Positions 48,812-58,775 of a stretch of 64,000 bases of DNA are shown here, one piece after another. The DNA is from Aureibacter tunicatorum (GTDB taxonomy: Bacteria > Bacteroidota > Bacteroidia > Cytophagales > Cyclobacteriaceae). The translations under genes were made by a program, and so were the position numbers. Position 1 is the stretch's first letter. The number at the start of each line of letters is the position of its first letter. The DNA lies in contig NZ_AP025308.1 in the NCBI RefSeq assembly GCF_036492635.1, forward strand, positions 62,001-126,000. Reading direction: 5' to 3'. The notes below the pieces were generated by a model that was not told the origin of the DNA, made no database searches, and saw only the letters and a program-made list of their open reading frames with translations.

Positions 48812-50716
48812 CTACACTTCCAATAGTTTAGCTCCTTCTTTAATCTTTTCAACCACATCAGGATCCAATAAAGTTGATGTATCTCCCAATGAAGATGTAT
48901 CACCCTCAGCAATTTTTCTCAAAATTCTCCTCATGATCTTACCAGATCTTGTCTTTGGCAAATTAGGCACAATCTGTATTTTTTCAGGCTTGGCGATTTT
49001 ACCGATTTCCTCAACAACAGTCTCAATAATTTCAGCTTTTAAAATTTCCTCATCGCTTTCAACGTCCGAGCAAACCACATATGCGTAAATTCCTTGGCCT
49101 TTGATTTCATGCGGATACCCCACAACAGCAGATTCCACTACTTTTTCGTTTCTGTTTATTGCATTCTCAATTTCCGCAGTACCAAATCTATGTCCAGAAA
49201 CATTAATCACATCATCCACACGTCCGATGATTCTATACATCCCATTCTCATCTCTTTTGGCTCCATCACCAGTGAAGTAGTAACCATTATAATGAGAAAA
49301 ATAAGTTTTTTGACATCTATTGTGATCTCCCCAAATCGTCCTTAGCATAGACGGCCAAGGATGTTTGACAGCCAAATAGCCTTCCACTCCATTTTCCTCT
49401 ATCTCATTACCATCTTTGTCAAGCAACACAGGTTGAATTCCCGGCAATGGATAACCTGCATGAGCCGGCTTCATAGGGCTTGAACTTCCTAAGCCTGAAA
49501 TCATTATCCCTCCTGTTTCCGTTTGCCACCATGTGTCAACGATTGGGCATCTTTCTTTTCCAACATGAATATGGTACCAATTCCATGCTTCCTCATTAAT
49601 TGGCTCTCCAACAGAGCCTAAAACCTTGAGGGAATCCAAACTATATGACAACACATGGTCAACACCATGAGCCATCAATGCTCTAATAGCTGTAGGAGCT
49701 GTGTAAAATTGGTTTACTCCATATTTATCAACTACTTGCCAGAATCGTCCCGCATCTGGAAAAGTAGGCACTCCCTCAAACATTACTGTAGTTGCACCAT
49801 TTAATAATGGTCCATAAACTATATAGGTATGCCCGGTGATCCAACCAATATCTGCTGTACACCAATAAATATCGCTCTCATCATATTGAAAAACTTGCTT
49901 GAAAGAGTAACCGGCATAAACCATATATCCCCCGCACGTATGCATGATTCCCTTAGGCTTTCCAGTAGATCCTGAAGTATAAAGTATAAACAACGGATCT
50001 TCGGCATTCATTTCCTCCGCTTCACAATATTTATCAGCTTTTTCAAGCTCATCATGCAACCAAACATCCCTGCCTTCGACCATATTCGGCATCCATCCCA
50101 CTCGCTCAGCCACAATTACTTTATCAACTGTATCGCATGTATTCAGAGCCTCGTCCACAACTCTCTTTACAGGTATCTCTTTTGCTCCTCTAAACAATCC
50201 ATCTGAGGTAATAACAATATTGCAAGCGGCATCATTGATACGATCAGATAAAGCATGCGCGGAAAAACCAGCGAACACCACCGAATGGACAGCTCCAATA
50301 CGAGCACAAGCCATAACAGCAATAGCCAAATCAGGAATCATCGGCATGTAAATACATATTCTGTCTCCCTTTTTAGCGCCATTGTTTTTCAATACATTAG
50401 CAAACTGGCAAACTTTCTCATGAAGCTCTTTATACGTATACCTTACAAATTTTTCTTTTGGATCATTGGGTTCCCAAATCAATGCTAGCTTATTGCCTCT
50501 GGAAGCCAAATGCCTATCCAACAAATTTTCAGTTATATTTAAAGTTCCTCCTTGAAACCATTTCACATCCGGAGTATCAAATTCCCAATCAAGCACATTG
50601 TCCCATTGCTTCTTCCATGAATAAGTGGATGCTATTTCAGCCCAAAATTCCTCTGGATTTTCAACACTCTTTTTATGTATTTGCTGATACTGTTCGAAAG
50701 ATTCAATTTTTTCCAT
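48812..50716 (-). CDS. acs: Acetyl-CoA synthetase (AMP-forming)
   Basis: 634 residues, full length. ANL-superfamily motifs: YTSGSTGKPKGIMHT (P-loop), WCTADIGWITGHTYIVYGPL, DTWWQTETGGIMIS, YFTGDGAKRDENG, GRVDDVINVSGHR and PKTRSGKIMRRILR, whose last-but-few lysine (SGK) is the catalytic residue controlled by acetylation. Activates acetate to acetyl-CoA via acetyl-AMP in the cytoplasm. Monocistronic, with its own terminator. Confidence 0.97.
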   Translation of the reverse strand: MEKIESFEQYQQIHKKSVENPEEFWAEIASTYSWKKQWDNVLDWEFDTPDVKWFQGGTLNITENLLDRHLASRGNKLALIWEPNDPKEKFVRYTYKELHEKVCQFANVLKNNGAKKGDRICIYMPMIPDLAIAVMACARIGAVHSVVFAGFSAHALSDRINDAACNIVITSDGLFRGAKEIPVKRVVDEALNTCDTVDKVIVAERVGWMPNMVEGRDVWLHDELEKADKYCEAEEMNAEDPLFILYTSGSTGKPKGIMHTCGGYMVYAGYSFKQVFQYDESDIYWCTADIGWITGHTYIVYGPLLNGATTVMFEGVPTFPDAGRFWQVVDKYGVNQFYTAPTAIRALMAHGVDHVLSYSLDSLKVLGSVGEPINEEAWNWYHIHVGKERCPIVDTWWQTETGGIMISGLGSSSPMKPAHAGYPLPGIQPVLLDKDGNEIEENGVEGYLAVKHPWPSMLRTIWGDHNRCQKTYFSHYNGYYFTGDGAKRDENGMYRIIGRVDDVINVSGHRFGTAEIENAINRNEKVVESAVVGYPHEIKGQGIYAYVVCSDVESDEEILKAEIIETVVEEIGKIAKPEKIQIVPNLPKTRSGKIMRRILRKIAEGDTSSLGDTSTLLDPDVVEKIKEGAKLLEV

Positions 50717-50810
50717 AATAATCCGTTTTAGGGTTCGACGAAAAATGTAATTAAAAAATTAAAGTGATTTTTGAAAACTACTACCATTTAAGAAAATGAT
50801 AGGATAGAAC

Positions 50811-50834
50811 AAAAAGAGCCACACAAAGTGGCTC
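50811..50834 (-). terminator. Minus-strand terminator after the cytidylate-kinase-like gene
   Basis: Perfect 7-bp stem GAGCCAC/GTGGCTC with loop of five and a T5 tail on the minus strand, 27 bp after the stop at 50861. Confidence 0.88.
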
Positions 50835-50860
50835 AAATATTATTTTTAATAGAATATTAA

Positions 50861-51541
50861 TTAACTCAAAGCTCTATATTGCTCTAAAATCATATTCAAT
50901 ATTTGATTCTCATTGATTTGAGCCATATTAATTGAGATATCATAAGTAGGTTCTTCTGTCTCCTTTGTAGTAAACAAATCTCTATACTTGTTTCTATTAT
51001 TATCGATTTCGTTTAGAATCTCCTCAGCTTTATCTACGCTTACATCATGGTCTTTAGCCAACTGATCTATTCTCCAGCTTTTTGGCGCTGTCAAATGAAC
51101 ATTGATGCCATTAGGATAATGTTGCGTTATCATTTCAGCAGCTCTGCCTATGAAAATAATATGACCTTTGTTCGCGTGAGATGTAATCAAGTCGATAATT
51201 GTCTTCTTCAACTTAGAGTCTGACAAATTATAATAGTTATCGGAAAATGACAACAATATGTCTTTTACCAAACTTCTCTCTTCAGTAATCAGTTTTGTTA
51301 TTTCACTTTCTTGAAGCTTCAATTCTTGAGCAGCCTGTTGAAGAATTTCTTTGTCCAACACCACCCAATCTTCCTCTGTTTTTCCATTCAATATCTCAGC
51401 CAGCCTATCCGCTATATTTTGCGCATTACAACCAGCGTCTCTTGAAATTGTAATAAAAGGCAATGCCTTCTCATCAGCTTTAACACCTTTTTCCTTTATG
51501 AGGATGTATTTCAAATAGTCATTTACCAAGTGAGTGCTCAT
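50861..51541 (-). CDS. Cytidylate kinase-like family protein (Cytidylate_kin2)
   Basis: 226 residues from ATG 51541 (MSTHLVNDYLKYILI). The NMP-kinase-like core ITISRDAGCNAQNIADRLAEIL at about 31-52 (in parts), VVLDKEILQQAAQEL, HIIFIGRAAEMITQHYPNGI and APKSWRIDQLAKDHDVSVDKA follow the Cytidylate_kin2 family. The family's loop is usually GSGG before the conserved Ile-Ala, whereas here it reads GCNAQNIA, so nucleotide binding may be altered. Function of the family is not established; this is not the housekeeping Cmk. No partner gene adjacent. Confidence 0.82.
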   Translation of the reverse strand: MSTHLVNDYLKYILIKEKGVKADEKALPFITISRDAGCNAQNIADRLAEILNGKTEEDWVVLDKEILQQAAQELKLQESEITKLITEERSLVKDILLSFSDNYYNLSDSKLKKTIIDLITSHANKGHIIFIGRAAEMITQHYPNGINVHLTAPKSWRIDQLAKDHDVSVDKAEEILNEIDNNRNKYRDLFTTKETEEPTYDISINMAQINENQILNMILEQYRALS

Positions 51542-51706
51542 ATCCAAAAATTTAATAATTCAAATTTTCAATTCGTTATTTAATACTAACCAAGAAATTT
51601 GGCAATACAAAACATAATTTAATTTAATTGGCAATTTTATAAAAACTTCAATAATAGCTCAATTAAAAAATATCACTTTGTATACTTATTTTACGCAAAA
51701 CCTTAA

Positions 51707-52357
51707 CTAAAAGCCGAAAATACGACTAAAATTATCCCATAAAATTGAATTCAATTCGTTCTTTTCCATATTTCGAACTTCTGAAGCAGACTCTAATACT
51801 TTAGCAATCTTTATCTGATCTTCATCTGTTTCAAGAAACAATTTTTGCAATGGCAACTGTTCAAATACCTCTTGAATTTTTCTTCTAAAAATCGCTTTTC
51901 CAAATGACAAAAAGCAGCCCTTATCGATAAGTTGCTCAGCAATTTGAACACTGCCTTGAAAACCATGAATGATCCAAGGACAGTTCAACTTCATTTTTTT
52001 GCGATAAGACAATATGTCTGAATAAGCCTTTACCGAATGAATAACCATTGGTTTTGAAACCGCTTCCGATATTGCAATTTGCTGTACAAAAACTTTTCTT
52101 TGCAAATCAAAATCAGTATTGCAAACTCGATCCAAACCGCATTCTCCCACTGCCAAAAAACTTTCATCTTCAGCACATTTCTTAATTGCTTCCAGCTCGA
52201 TTTCAAGGCTTTCTTGCTTTATAAACCATGGATGAATACCAACTGAATAATATGAGCTTTTAGCCATATTATTTATTTCATTAGGAAAAAAATTTCGAAT
52301 GCAAACTTCATCTTCCGACTCTATGGAGTGCTTATGCACATTCACAATTTTTCTCAT
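51707..52357 (-). CDS. TatD family metal-dependent hydrolase
   Basis: 216 residues from ATG 52357 (MRKIVNVHKHSIE), a little shorter than the usual 260. Metal-binding HxH (VHKHS), HPWF, AVGECGLDR, MVIHSVKAY, IIHGFQGS and the ETDED motif for the last metal are present in order. TatD proteins are 3'-5' DNases or other phosphoesterases. It begins 8 bp after the DASS transporter stop, third gene of the PHP-DASS-TatD unit. Confidence 0.9.
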   Translation of the reverse strand: MRKIVNVHKHSIESEDEVCIRNFFPNEINNMAKSSYYSVGIHPWFIKQESLEIELEAIKKCAEDESFLAVGECGLDRVCNTDFDLQRKVFVQQIAISEAVSKPMVIHSVKAYSDILSYRKKMKLNCPWIIHGFQGSVQIAEQLIDKGCFLSFGKAIFRRKIQEVFEQLPLQKLFLETDEDQIKIAKVLESASEVRNMEKNELNSILWDNFSRIFGF

Positions 52358-52365
52358 GATCAAAT

Positions 52366-53853
52366 CTACTTGCCTATGAAAATTTCAATCAATGTTTCGC
52401 CAAAAAGCAAAACGATAATCAAGCCGATAAATCCTATGATCGAACCTAGTTTAAGAAAATCCTTAGTTTCTATTTCTCCGCTTGAATAAGCAATAACATT
52501 CGGCGGAGTACTTACAGGCAATGACATGGCCATTGAGGCAACCAAAGCGATACTAATTCCAATTACTTTAGGCGTTGGAGTATTCGCACCCACCATACTC
52601 GTAGCTAATGCTATCCCAATAGGCAAAATCAAATTGGACGCGGCCGTATTCGACATAAATGTGCTGAATAACAACGTCGCAACTGTCAAAACCGCTACGC
52701 TAGTTTCCGGTTGCAATGGTATTTTCCCAATGATTATTTTATCAAGACCGGTCATACTCATTCCTTCTCCCAAAGCAATGCCTCCAGCAATCAACAACAA
52801 AATATTCCATTCTAAGGAATTAATATCTTTTCGAGTTAGAACATTTGTCGCCGTAAACATCACTACTGGTATCAACGCGACTACAGCTGTTGGTATCCCA
52901 TGAATTTTCTCTGTCAACCATAATAAAATAGTCACTGAAAACACACCTATCACAAACCAAGCTCGTCCTACAATTTTTTCTTTGCCTACCTTCAGCTCTA
53001 TGTCCTTGGATGATGGCTTATAAAAAACCCATAACAAACCCCAAGCGATAAACAATAACACCGCGGCCAATGGAACTCCGACTTTCATCCAATCCAAAAA
53101 ACCTACATCCTGACCTATCTCACTTAATACACCAACTGCCACAGCATTCGGCGGAGATGCAATTGGTGTCCCCAAGCCTCCAATGTTAGCTGCAAATGGA
53201 ATAGACAATACTATTCCTTTGCGTATTGGCTCTCCTTTAGGCAATTGAGCAAGCATTGGAACTGTCAAAGTCATCATCATAGCAGTCGTCGCCGTATTGC
53301 TCATCCACATTGAAAAAATAGCAGTAATTGACATCATTCCCAACAATACCATTGCAGGCTTTCCTCCAAAAACTTTTAATATAAAACCAGCTAATGCCTT
53401 GTCCACTCCCTCTTTGACTGATGCCTGAGCAAGCACAAAACCTCCCAAAAATAAAATAATGATTGGATTGGAAATAGGAGCGAAAAACTTTCTATATGAA
53501 GGCGAATCTCCATTAGCAAATCCCAATCCATCCAAACCAATAGGATTAGCCAACAGCACAACTTCCAAAGCTATTACCAACAATGCGGTAGCAAAAAGCG
53601 GCAATGCTTCTGTTGCCCATAGCAACCCTGCAAGAACAAATATTCCTGTCATCAATGACGCTTGTTGTACTACGCCCGCTTGCAACATCAAATATGTCAC
53701 CACAGAAGCGATCACAGAACTGACAATAAATAACCAAAACTGTCGATTTAGAACAAAACTATCCTGACCTCTTAATAGGTCAAGCATTGCTTTGCTTTCC
53801 AATGCATCTTTATTAGACCTTGGTTTGAAAAAATTCCATAAAAAATTAGCCAT
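52366..53853 (-). CDS. DASS (SLC13) family sodium-coupled anion symporter
   Basis: 495 residues, about eleven to twelve helices in two inverted halves. The two SNT substrate/sodium motifs characteristic of DASS are visible: MSNTATTAMMMTLTVPML in the first half and MSNTAASNLILPIGIALA in the second; AANIGGLGTPIASPPNAVAV and SLPVSTPPNVIAYSSGEI are the matching loops. Imports dicarboxylates, citrate or sulfate with sodium. Starts 11 bp after the PHP gene stop and is followed at 8 bp by TatD. Confidence 0.94.
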   Translation of the reverse strand: MANFLWNFFKPRSNKDALESKAMLDLLRGQDSFVLNRQFWLFIVSSVIASVVTYLMLQAGVVQQASLMTGIFVLAGLLWATEALPLFATALLVIALEVVLLANPIGLDGLGFANGDSPSYRKFFAPISNPIIILFLGGFVLAQASVKEGVDKALAGFILKVFGGKPAMVLLGMMSITAIFSMWMSNTATTAMMMTLTVPMLAQLPKGEPIRKGIVLSIPFAANIGGLGTPIASPPNAVAVGVLSEIGQDVGFLDWMKVGVPLAAVLLFIAWGLLWVFYKPSSKDIELKVGKEKIVGRAWFVIGVFSVTILLWLTEKIHGIPTAVVALIPVVMFTATNVLTRKDINSLEWNILLLIAGGIALGEGMSMTGLDKIIIGKIPLQPETSVAVLTVATLLFSTFMSNTAASNLILPIGIALATSMVGANTPTPKVIGISIALVASMAMSLPVSTPPNVIAYSSGEIETKDFLKLGSIIGFIGLIIVLLFGETLIEIFIGK

Positions 53854-53864
53854 GATAAAACTCT

Positions 53865-54731
53865 TTAAACCAAAAGGCCTTGTTCATTAAAATAAAAATC
53901 TTTCCACTCTCCATTGACAAAGACCTTTATGGTTTTTATGCCCAGTGAAAGCAATAAAGATGCTGTGAATGAAAATTCCTTGGTGATTTCCGAATAATGA
54001 TGGGAATCTGAATTCAAGCAAAAATCTATTTTCTTATCTCTTGCCAACTTAATCGTCTCAACAGAAGGATAAGGCTCATCAGCTACTTTTTTATAAATAC
54101 TTCTGGTATTGATTTCAACAATAACATTTTTCTGTTTTACCAAATTCAACGTTTTATCAATTTCGTCTACATACCAACCTTCCTGCTCATCAAAAAATGT
54201 CTCACCACTCTTGCAATGCATTCTTATCTTATCCATATGGCCTAAGACATCCGGTCGGCTATCTTCAAGCATCATTCTTGTCAATTCAAAATACCTTTTA
54301 ACTGCAGACTTGATATCTTTATTAAAAATCTCATCGAAACCCTTGTAAAACAATTTATATGTGCCATCGATTTCCCAAGGCATTCCATCCTTAAAAGCAT
54401 CCACATAATGCACTGAACCTATCGTATAATCCAAATTCAGGTCTTTAATCCATTGGCTCTCAGGACCTATTAGGTTAGGAATAAAATCAACCTCTAAGGA
54501 TTTATATAACTGAATATCAGAAGAGTATTGTTCCTTTGCATTATCAATCTCAGCAAGGTAATTCTTTAAATCAGACATTTTCATATTCCATACACTATCA
54601 AAAGGTACTGGAACATGTGATGAAAACCCATAAGAAATACATCCCGCTTTGATCGCTTCTTCCGCAATTTCTTGTATTTCTCCTTTGCCATCACAGTACT
54701 TTGTATGGCTGTGAAAATTCGCCCATTTCAT
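53865..54731 (-). CDS. PHP-domain phosphatase, histidinol-phosphatase-like
   Basis: 288 residues. PHP metal motifs: FHSHTKYCDGKGE at 7-19, YGFSSHVPVPF, SLEVDFIPNL, IGSVHYVDAF, DVLGHMDKIR, and LNSDSHHYSE near the C-terminus. Closest overall to HisJ/HisK-type histidinol phosphatases, but no his gene is near; a different phosphate ester is possible. First gene of a three-gene minus-strand operon with the DASS transporter and TatD. Confidence 0.88.
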   Translation of the reverse strand: MKWANFHSHTKYCDGKGEIQEIAEEAIKAGCISYGFSSHVPVPFDSVWNMKMSDLKNYLAEIDNAKEQYSSDIQLYKSLEVDFIPNLIGPESQWIKDLNLDYTIGSVHYVDAFKDGMPWEIDGTYKLFYKGFDEIFNKDIKSAVKRYFELTRMMLEDSRPDVLGHMDKIRMHCKSGETFFDEQEGWYVDEIDKTLNLVKQKNVIVEINTRSIYKKVADEPYPSVETIKLARDKKIDFCLNSDSHHYSEITKEFSFTASLLLSLGIKTIKVFVNGEWKDFYFNEQGLLV

Positions 54732-54879
54732 ATTTATGCTATTTAACTTTAAAAGATTATCTACAGTGGTGATTCACACAATAGTGATAATACAAAAAAA
54801 AGAAAATTTAATAAAGAAAATACAGCAAGCATTAAAAATCGTTTAATATTAACAATTTGCTGATATGACGAAACTAAAA

Positions 54880-57336
54880 TTAACTGCGCTTTTGCTTCTC
54901 TCGACTAAGCAAATACAACTTTAAAAACTCCAGCAAGAATATTCCTGCGATGCAATAAACCCAAACGAAGACAGCTATCTGCCAAGATACTGGAGTCAAT
55001 AAACCAAAACCTATAACAGCTAAAGCAGTCACCATTAATTTAGTCGAAACAGCGCTCCATATCAAAGCTTGAGAAGGAAATGGACTTTTAAGAAAAAATC
55101 GTTTCGTTCTTGTAACAAATAATGTCAAATGACCTGCAATCGAGAGCTTTAAAAATACAAATGTTTGTAACTCTGCTGTGCTCAACTTAAAATGAAAATG
55201 GGCAATATATAAAGCTAAACACGTTTCAATAATACCGTATACGCCAAAAAATGAAGAAAATTTAACTAATCTCCGTATATCCCAGCGAACGGGCTTTTTT
55301 GAGGCAATTACATTATCAGATGCTAGCGTCAGTATAGGCACATCATTAAACAATGCCAATAAAATAATCATAATGGCGGTAATAGGATAAACTTTCAATG
55401 CCATCATAGATATAACCACAAATCCCATGATCCTAATTGTCTCAGTTATCCTATACATAGCATAACTGTTCATCTTCTCAAATATTTTTCTAGACTCTTC
55501 TAAAGCATCAATAATCACCTTCAAGCCTTCCGTCATCAAAACAACTCCAGCCGCAGATCTTGCCGCATCAGTAGCGCCTTCAACTGCTATTCCTGTATCT
55601 GCTTGCTTTAAAGCCGGAGCATCATTTACTCCATCCCCAGTCATGCCCACAATATGACCTCGATTCTGCAAAATCTTTACGACATCAAATTTATGCTCTG
55701 GCAATACTTCAGCGAATATATCCGCATTCTCAATTTTCTCCTCTAAATAATAAGGCACCTGTTGATTCGCATTTTTAATTCCCTCAAATGCTTCTGTGGC
55801 ATGTAAAACATTTTTCCCTAAATGGACTTTCTCCCCGATTTCTTTAGCGATAGAAATATTATCTCCTGTTATCATTTTAACATCGATACCCATCTGCCTT
55901 GCTCTTGAGATCGTATCAATAGTATCCTCTCTTAACGTATCCGTCAATGACACTAAGCCTAAAAAAATATCTTCATTTTTTTTTCGTATCGCAATAGCCA
56001 ATGTTCTTAAACCTTTATTCGCAAATTGCTCAACTCTTTGAATTGCTTCTTCTTTGATTTCATCATCCAGTTTTAACCCCTCAAGAACCTTTTGAGGCGC
56101 TCCTTTTACAAATTCTTTCGGGTCTTCGTTATTTTCTACTATTTTGGAAATAGATTCTTTAACGATAGGATCAAAAGGAGAAAACTTGACCTCCATGGAC
56201 TTCATTGTTAAAAAATTCTTGTCATCTCGGTATTTTGATACTATCAATGAATCAATCGGATCCTTTGTATCTACTTCTGAAGCCAAAGCTGCCGAAAAAA
56301 ACAATTCCTGTTCGTCTTTTGCATCATGTACATACGATTCGCCAAAACTAAGTCTGTTTTGTGTTAATGTTCCTGTTTTATCTGTGCACAAAACATTCAT
56401 ACCTGCCATTTCCTCAATAGACTCTAAGTGCGAAACAACAATTCCCTTTTTTGCTAATACAGAGGCTCCATTTGCCATTATTACTGTCAACACAGCAGGC
56501 ATTGCAACTGGTATAGATGCAACAACTAATATTAAAGCAAACTGAACGACGGTCAAGAAACTTTCATGATTCAACGTCATGAAAACAATCAATACTATAG
56601 CCAATATGATACTAATAACCACTAGAGCCTTAGCTATATTGAATATCGCTTGATTGAAATGTGATTTCTTCTTGGCGGATTGGACTAACTCAGCTGTCTT
56701 TCCAAAATAAGTATGAGTGCCAGTGGCAAAAACCAAGGCTTTCATATTCCCTTTTTTAGCAACAGAGCCACTATATGCGACATCTGATATCTTTTTATGA
56801 ACGACCAATGACTCACCTGTCATCGCTGATTGGTCAACACTTAGGAAATCTCCTTTCACCAATTTAACATCAGCAGGAATAATATCCCCCATCTGAATTC
56901 TGATAATATCTCCAGGTACCAATTGATCCGCATCCAAGCTTTTCCACTGGCCATCCCTTAAAGCCATAGCTTTCAATGCCAACTGATTCTTTAAAGCGCC
57001 AATAGCTTGATCAGCCTTCGATCTTTGCCAATAACCTATCACAGCGTTAAAAACCAATAATATTAAAATTACGATAAGATCGTTCCAATGTTGAACAACT
57101 GCGGAAAGAACTGCTGCTATCTCAATTGTAAAAGGTATTGGACCAATGAAAAAGCTCAAAAAAATGAGAAGCTTGCTATGCTTCTCTTCTGTAATCTTAT
57201 TTGGACCGTATTTTTCTCTTCTTTGGCTAGCTTCATGCTCATTGAGACCTATTTTCTCAGAAGTACTAAAGAGCTTTTCCAATTCATCAACGCTCATTGA
57301 TTTAGCATCATGAACGGTGATTTTTCTTTCTTTCAT
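54880..57336 (-). CDS. P3A-type proton-pumping P-type ATPase
   Basis: 818 residues. N-terminal YGPNKITEEKHSKLLIFLSF and the TGES actuator motif (SAMTGESLVV), phosphorylation site Asp319 in CTDKTGTLTQN, EFVKGAPQKVLEG, and hinge MTGDGVNDAPALKQADTGIA. Transmembrane block VASIPVAMPAVLTVIMANGA is that of plasma-membrane H+-ATPases; the long regulatory C-terminus of fungal and plant enzymes is missing, ending soon after TM10. Likely exports protons, for acid stress or energisation. Single gene with 124 bp upstream. Confidence 0.92.
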   Translation of the reverse strand: MKERKITVHDAKSMSVDELEKLFSTSEKIGLNEHEASQRREKYGPNKITEEKHSKLLIFLSFFIGPIPFTIEIAAVLSAVVQHWNDLIVILILLVFNAVIGYWQRSKADQAIGALKNQLALKAMALRDGQWKSLDADQLVPGDIIRIQMGDIIPADVKLVKGDFLSVDQSAMTGESLVVHKKISDVAYSGSVAKKGNMKALVFATGTHTYFGKTAELVQSAKKKSHFNQAIFNIAKALVVISIILAIVLIVFMTLNHESFLTVVQFALILVVASIPVAMPAVLTVIMANGASVLAKKGIVVSHLESIEEMAGMNVLCTDKTGTLTQNRLSFGESYVHDAKDEQELFFSAALASEVDTKDPIDSLIVSKYRDDKNFLTMKSMEVKFSPFDPIVKESISKIVENNEDPKEFVKGAPQKVLEGLKLDDEIKEEAIQRVEQFANKGLRTLAIAIRKKNEDIFLGLVSLTDTLREDTIDTISRARQMGIDVKMITGDNISIAKEIGEKVHLGKNVLHATEAFEGIKNANQQVPYYLEEKIENADIFAEVLPEHKFDVVKILQNRGHIVGMTGDGVNDAPALKQADTGIAVEGATDAARSAAGVVLMTEGLKVIIDALEESRKIFEKMNSYAMYRITETIRIMGFVVISMMALKVYPITAIMIILLALFNDVPILTLASDNVIASKKPVRWDIRRLVKFSSFFGVYGIIETCLALYIAHFHFKLSTAELQTFVFLKLSIAGHLTLFVTRTKRFFLKSPFPSQALIWSAVSTKLMVTALAVIGFGLLTPVSWQIAVFVWVYCIAGIFLLEFLKLYLLSREKQKRS

Positions 57337-57460
57337 ACTATGAAGTTATTCTCTTTCTATCGTGTTCCTTATTTTATTTGTCTCCAAATCACAAACCAAC
57401 AGAATCAAAATCCTTAATAATTTGTCTTGCTATTAATAATTATCTATAATAATATCTCAA

Positions 57461-58108
57461 CTAGAAGCTATGCATAGAAGCTTTTAATCCATGCATATCC
57501 GCTGCTCTTTCCAAATGAGGCTGATCATTTAATGGCAATCCATTAATACTACTATTAGCTCTAACTAAACCTTGCTTTTGTTGGACTACGTGTGCCAATT
57601 CATGCCCAATTAATTGTTGCCCTCTGGATGTACTTGGGTTAAAAAAACCTTGAGCAACATGAACATCATTGCCTTGAGCAAATGCCAGTGCACCTATACT
57701 CGACGCAGTTGAGGAATTCTTATGGAATCTCACATCTGAAAAATCATGATTAAAATACGATTCCATTTTTTGCAATACTCCATCCGGCAAACCAGTACTA
57801 TTCTTTCTTGGCATCGCGGCTCTCTGAACAGGCATATCCATACTGCCTCCATCAAAACCTATGAAATCTTCATTGAATTTTGCTTGCATAGTCAGCCTTG
57901 GACTTGTGTCAATCATGTTCTGGATCACTTTGCCAGAACTAGAAGACTTGCTAGAATTTGCTGTATTGGCAACTTTCATCTGAGAAACAGCTTCTGGCCT
58001 TCTATCATTGACAGATGCCGTTCCGTTGCAACCTGGTGATAGACACCTTTTCCTTTGCAATGCTCTATGAGCATGAGTGTTTCTATGTTGTAGCGGTAGG
58101 TAAGTCAT
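57461..58108 (-). CDS. eCIS core domain (DUF4157) protein
   Basis: 215 residues. A low-complexity, basic, Ser/Asn-rich N-terminal 100 residues precedes the DUF4157 domain (about 104-195): STGLPDGVLQKMESYFNHDF, DVRFHKNSS, ALAFAQGNDVHVAQGFF and HELAHVVQQKQG with the metallopeptidase-like His169-Glu170-x2-His173. DUF4157 proteins cluster with extracellular contractile injection systems and are candidates for effectors or effector-loading factors. No sheath, tube, baseplate or AAA+ gene is present here, so it is an orphan. No signal peptide. Confidence 0.9.
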   Translation of the reverse strand: MTYLPLQHRNTHAHRALQRKRCLSPGCNGTASVNDRRPEAVSQMKVANTANSSKSSSSGKVIQNMIDTSPRLTMQAKFNEDFIGFDGGSMDMPVQRAAMPRKNSTGLPDGVLQKMESYFNHDFSDVRFHKNSSTASSIGALAFAQGNDVHVAQGFFNPSTSRGQQLIGHELAHVVQQKQGLVRANSSINGLPLNDQPHLERAADMHGLKASMHSF

Positions 58109-58175
58109 CTATTCAAATTTTCGTTATACCCTATAAATTCGATTTCAACAATAATGTTTTTATAAAGCCCATATT

Positions 58176-58775
58176 TTACCATTTTCCGAAATGAACATAT
58201 TCCTTTTGATGTTTTCGTTCTTGTTGCTCGAACTCTTTTTCTTTAATCTCTCTCGGAAGTTGGTCAACATCTCCACGGTAACCTATAGCTATTACCGATA
58301 CAGGCGCAAACTCTGATGGTATGTCAAAAACCTCTCTTGCCTTCTCTTCAGAAAATCCACCCATCTGATGCATGTAAAGACCTTCATGCATAACTTGAAA
58401 AGTCAGATTTCCAATAGCCAATCCCAATTCATACCAACTATGCTTATTAGGCTCTCCTGTCAATTCGAACTTTTCTCTTGTGACAGTCAAAATCAATAAA
58501 GGCGCGGTAATAGCCCATTGCTGATTCCAAGGAACTAAAACATCTATGATCATTTGGTAACTCTCAGGGTATTTATGCTTGTCCCCAACAATTAAATGCC
58601 AAGGCTGATTATTAAACCCTGAAGGCGCCCATCTAACTGATTCCAATAATGAATGCAACGTTTTTGAAGAGATTTCTTTACCAATATCAAATGCTCTTGG
58701 ACTCCATCTTGAACCTATTAAATCATGTACTGGATGATGTATATCTTTAGGTGGCTTCATAAACTTATCTTTCAT
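58176..58775 (-). CDS. Nitroreductase family FMN oxidoreductase
   Basis: 199 residues from ATG 58775 (MKDKFMKPPKDI), preceded by AGGTG; an upstream frame to 58850 adds a non-conserved tail and is rejected. Flavin-binding motifs: SRWSPRAFD, SVRWAPSGFNNQPWHLIVG, WYELGLAIGNLTFQVMHEGL and IAIGYRGDVDQLP. NAD(P)H-dependent reduction of nitro compounds or quinones is known for the family; the natural substrate is unknown. Monocistronic. Confidence 0.93.
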   Translation of the reverse strand: MKDKFMKPPKDIHHPVHDLIGSRWSPRAFDIGKEISSKTLHSLLESVRWAPSGFNNQPWHLIVGDKHKYPESYQMIIDVLVPWNQQWAITAPLLILTVTREKFELTGEPNKHSWYELGLAIGNLTFQVMHEGLYMHQMGGFSEEKAREVFDIPSEFAPVSVIAIGYRGDVDQLPREIKEKEFEQQERKHQKEYVHFGKW

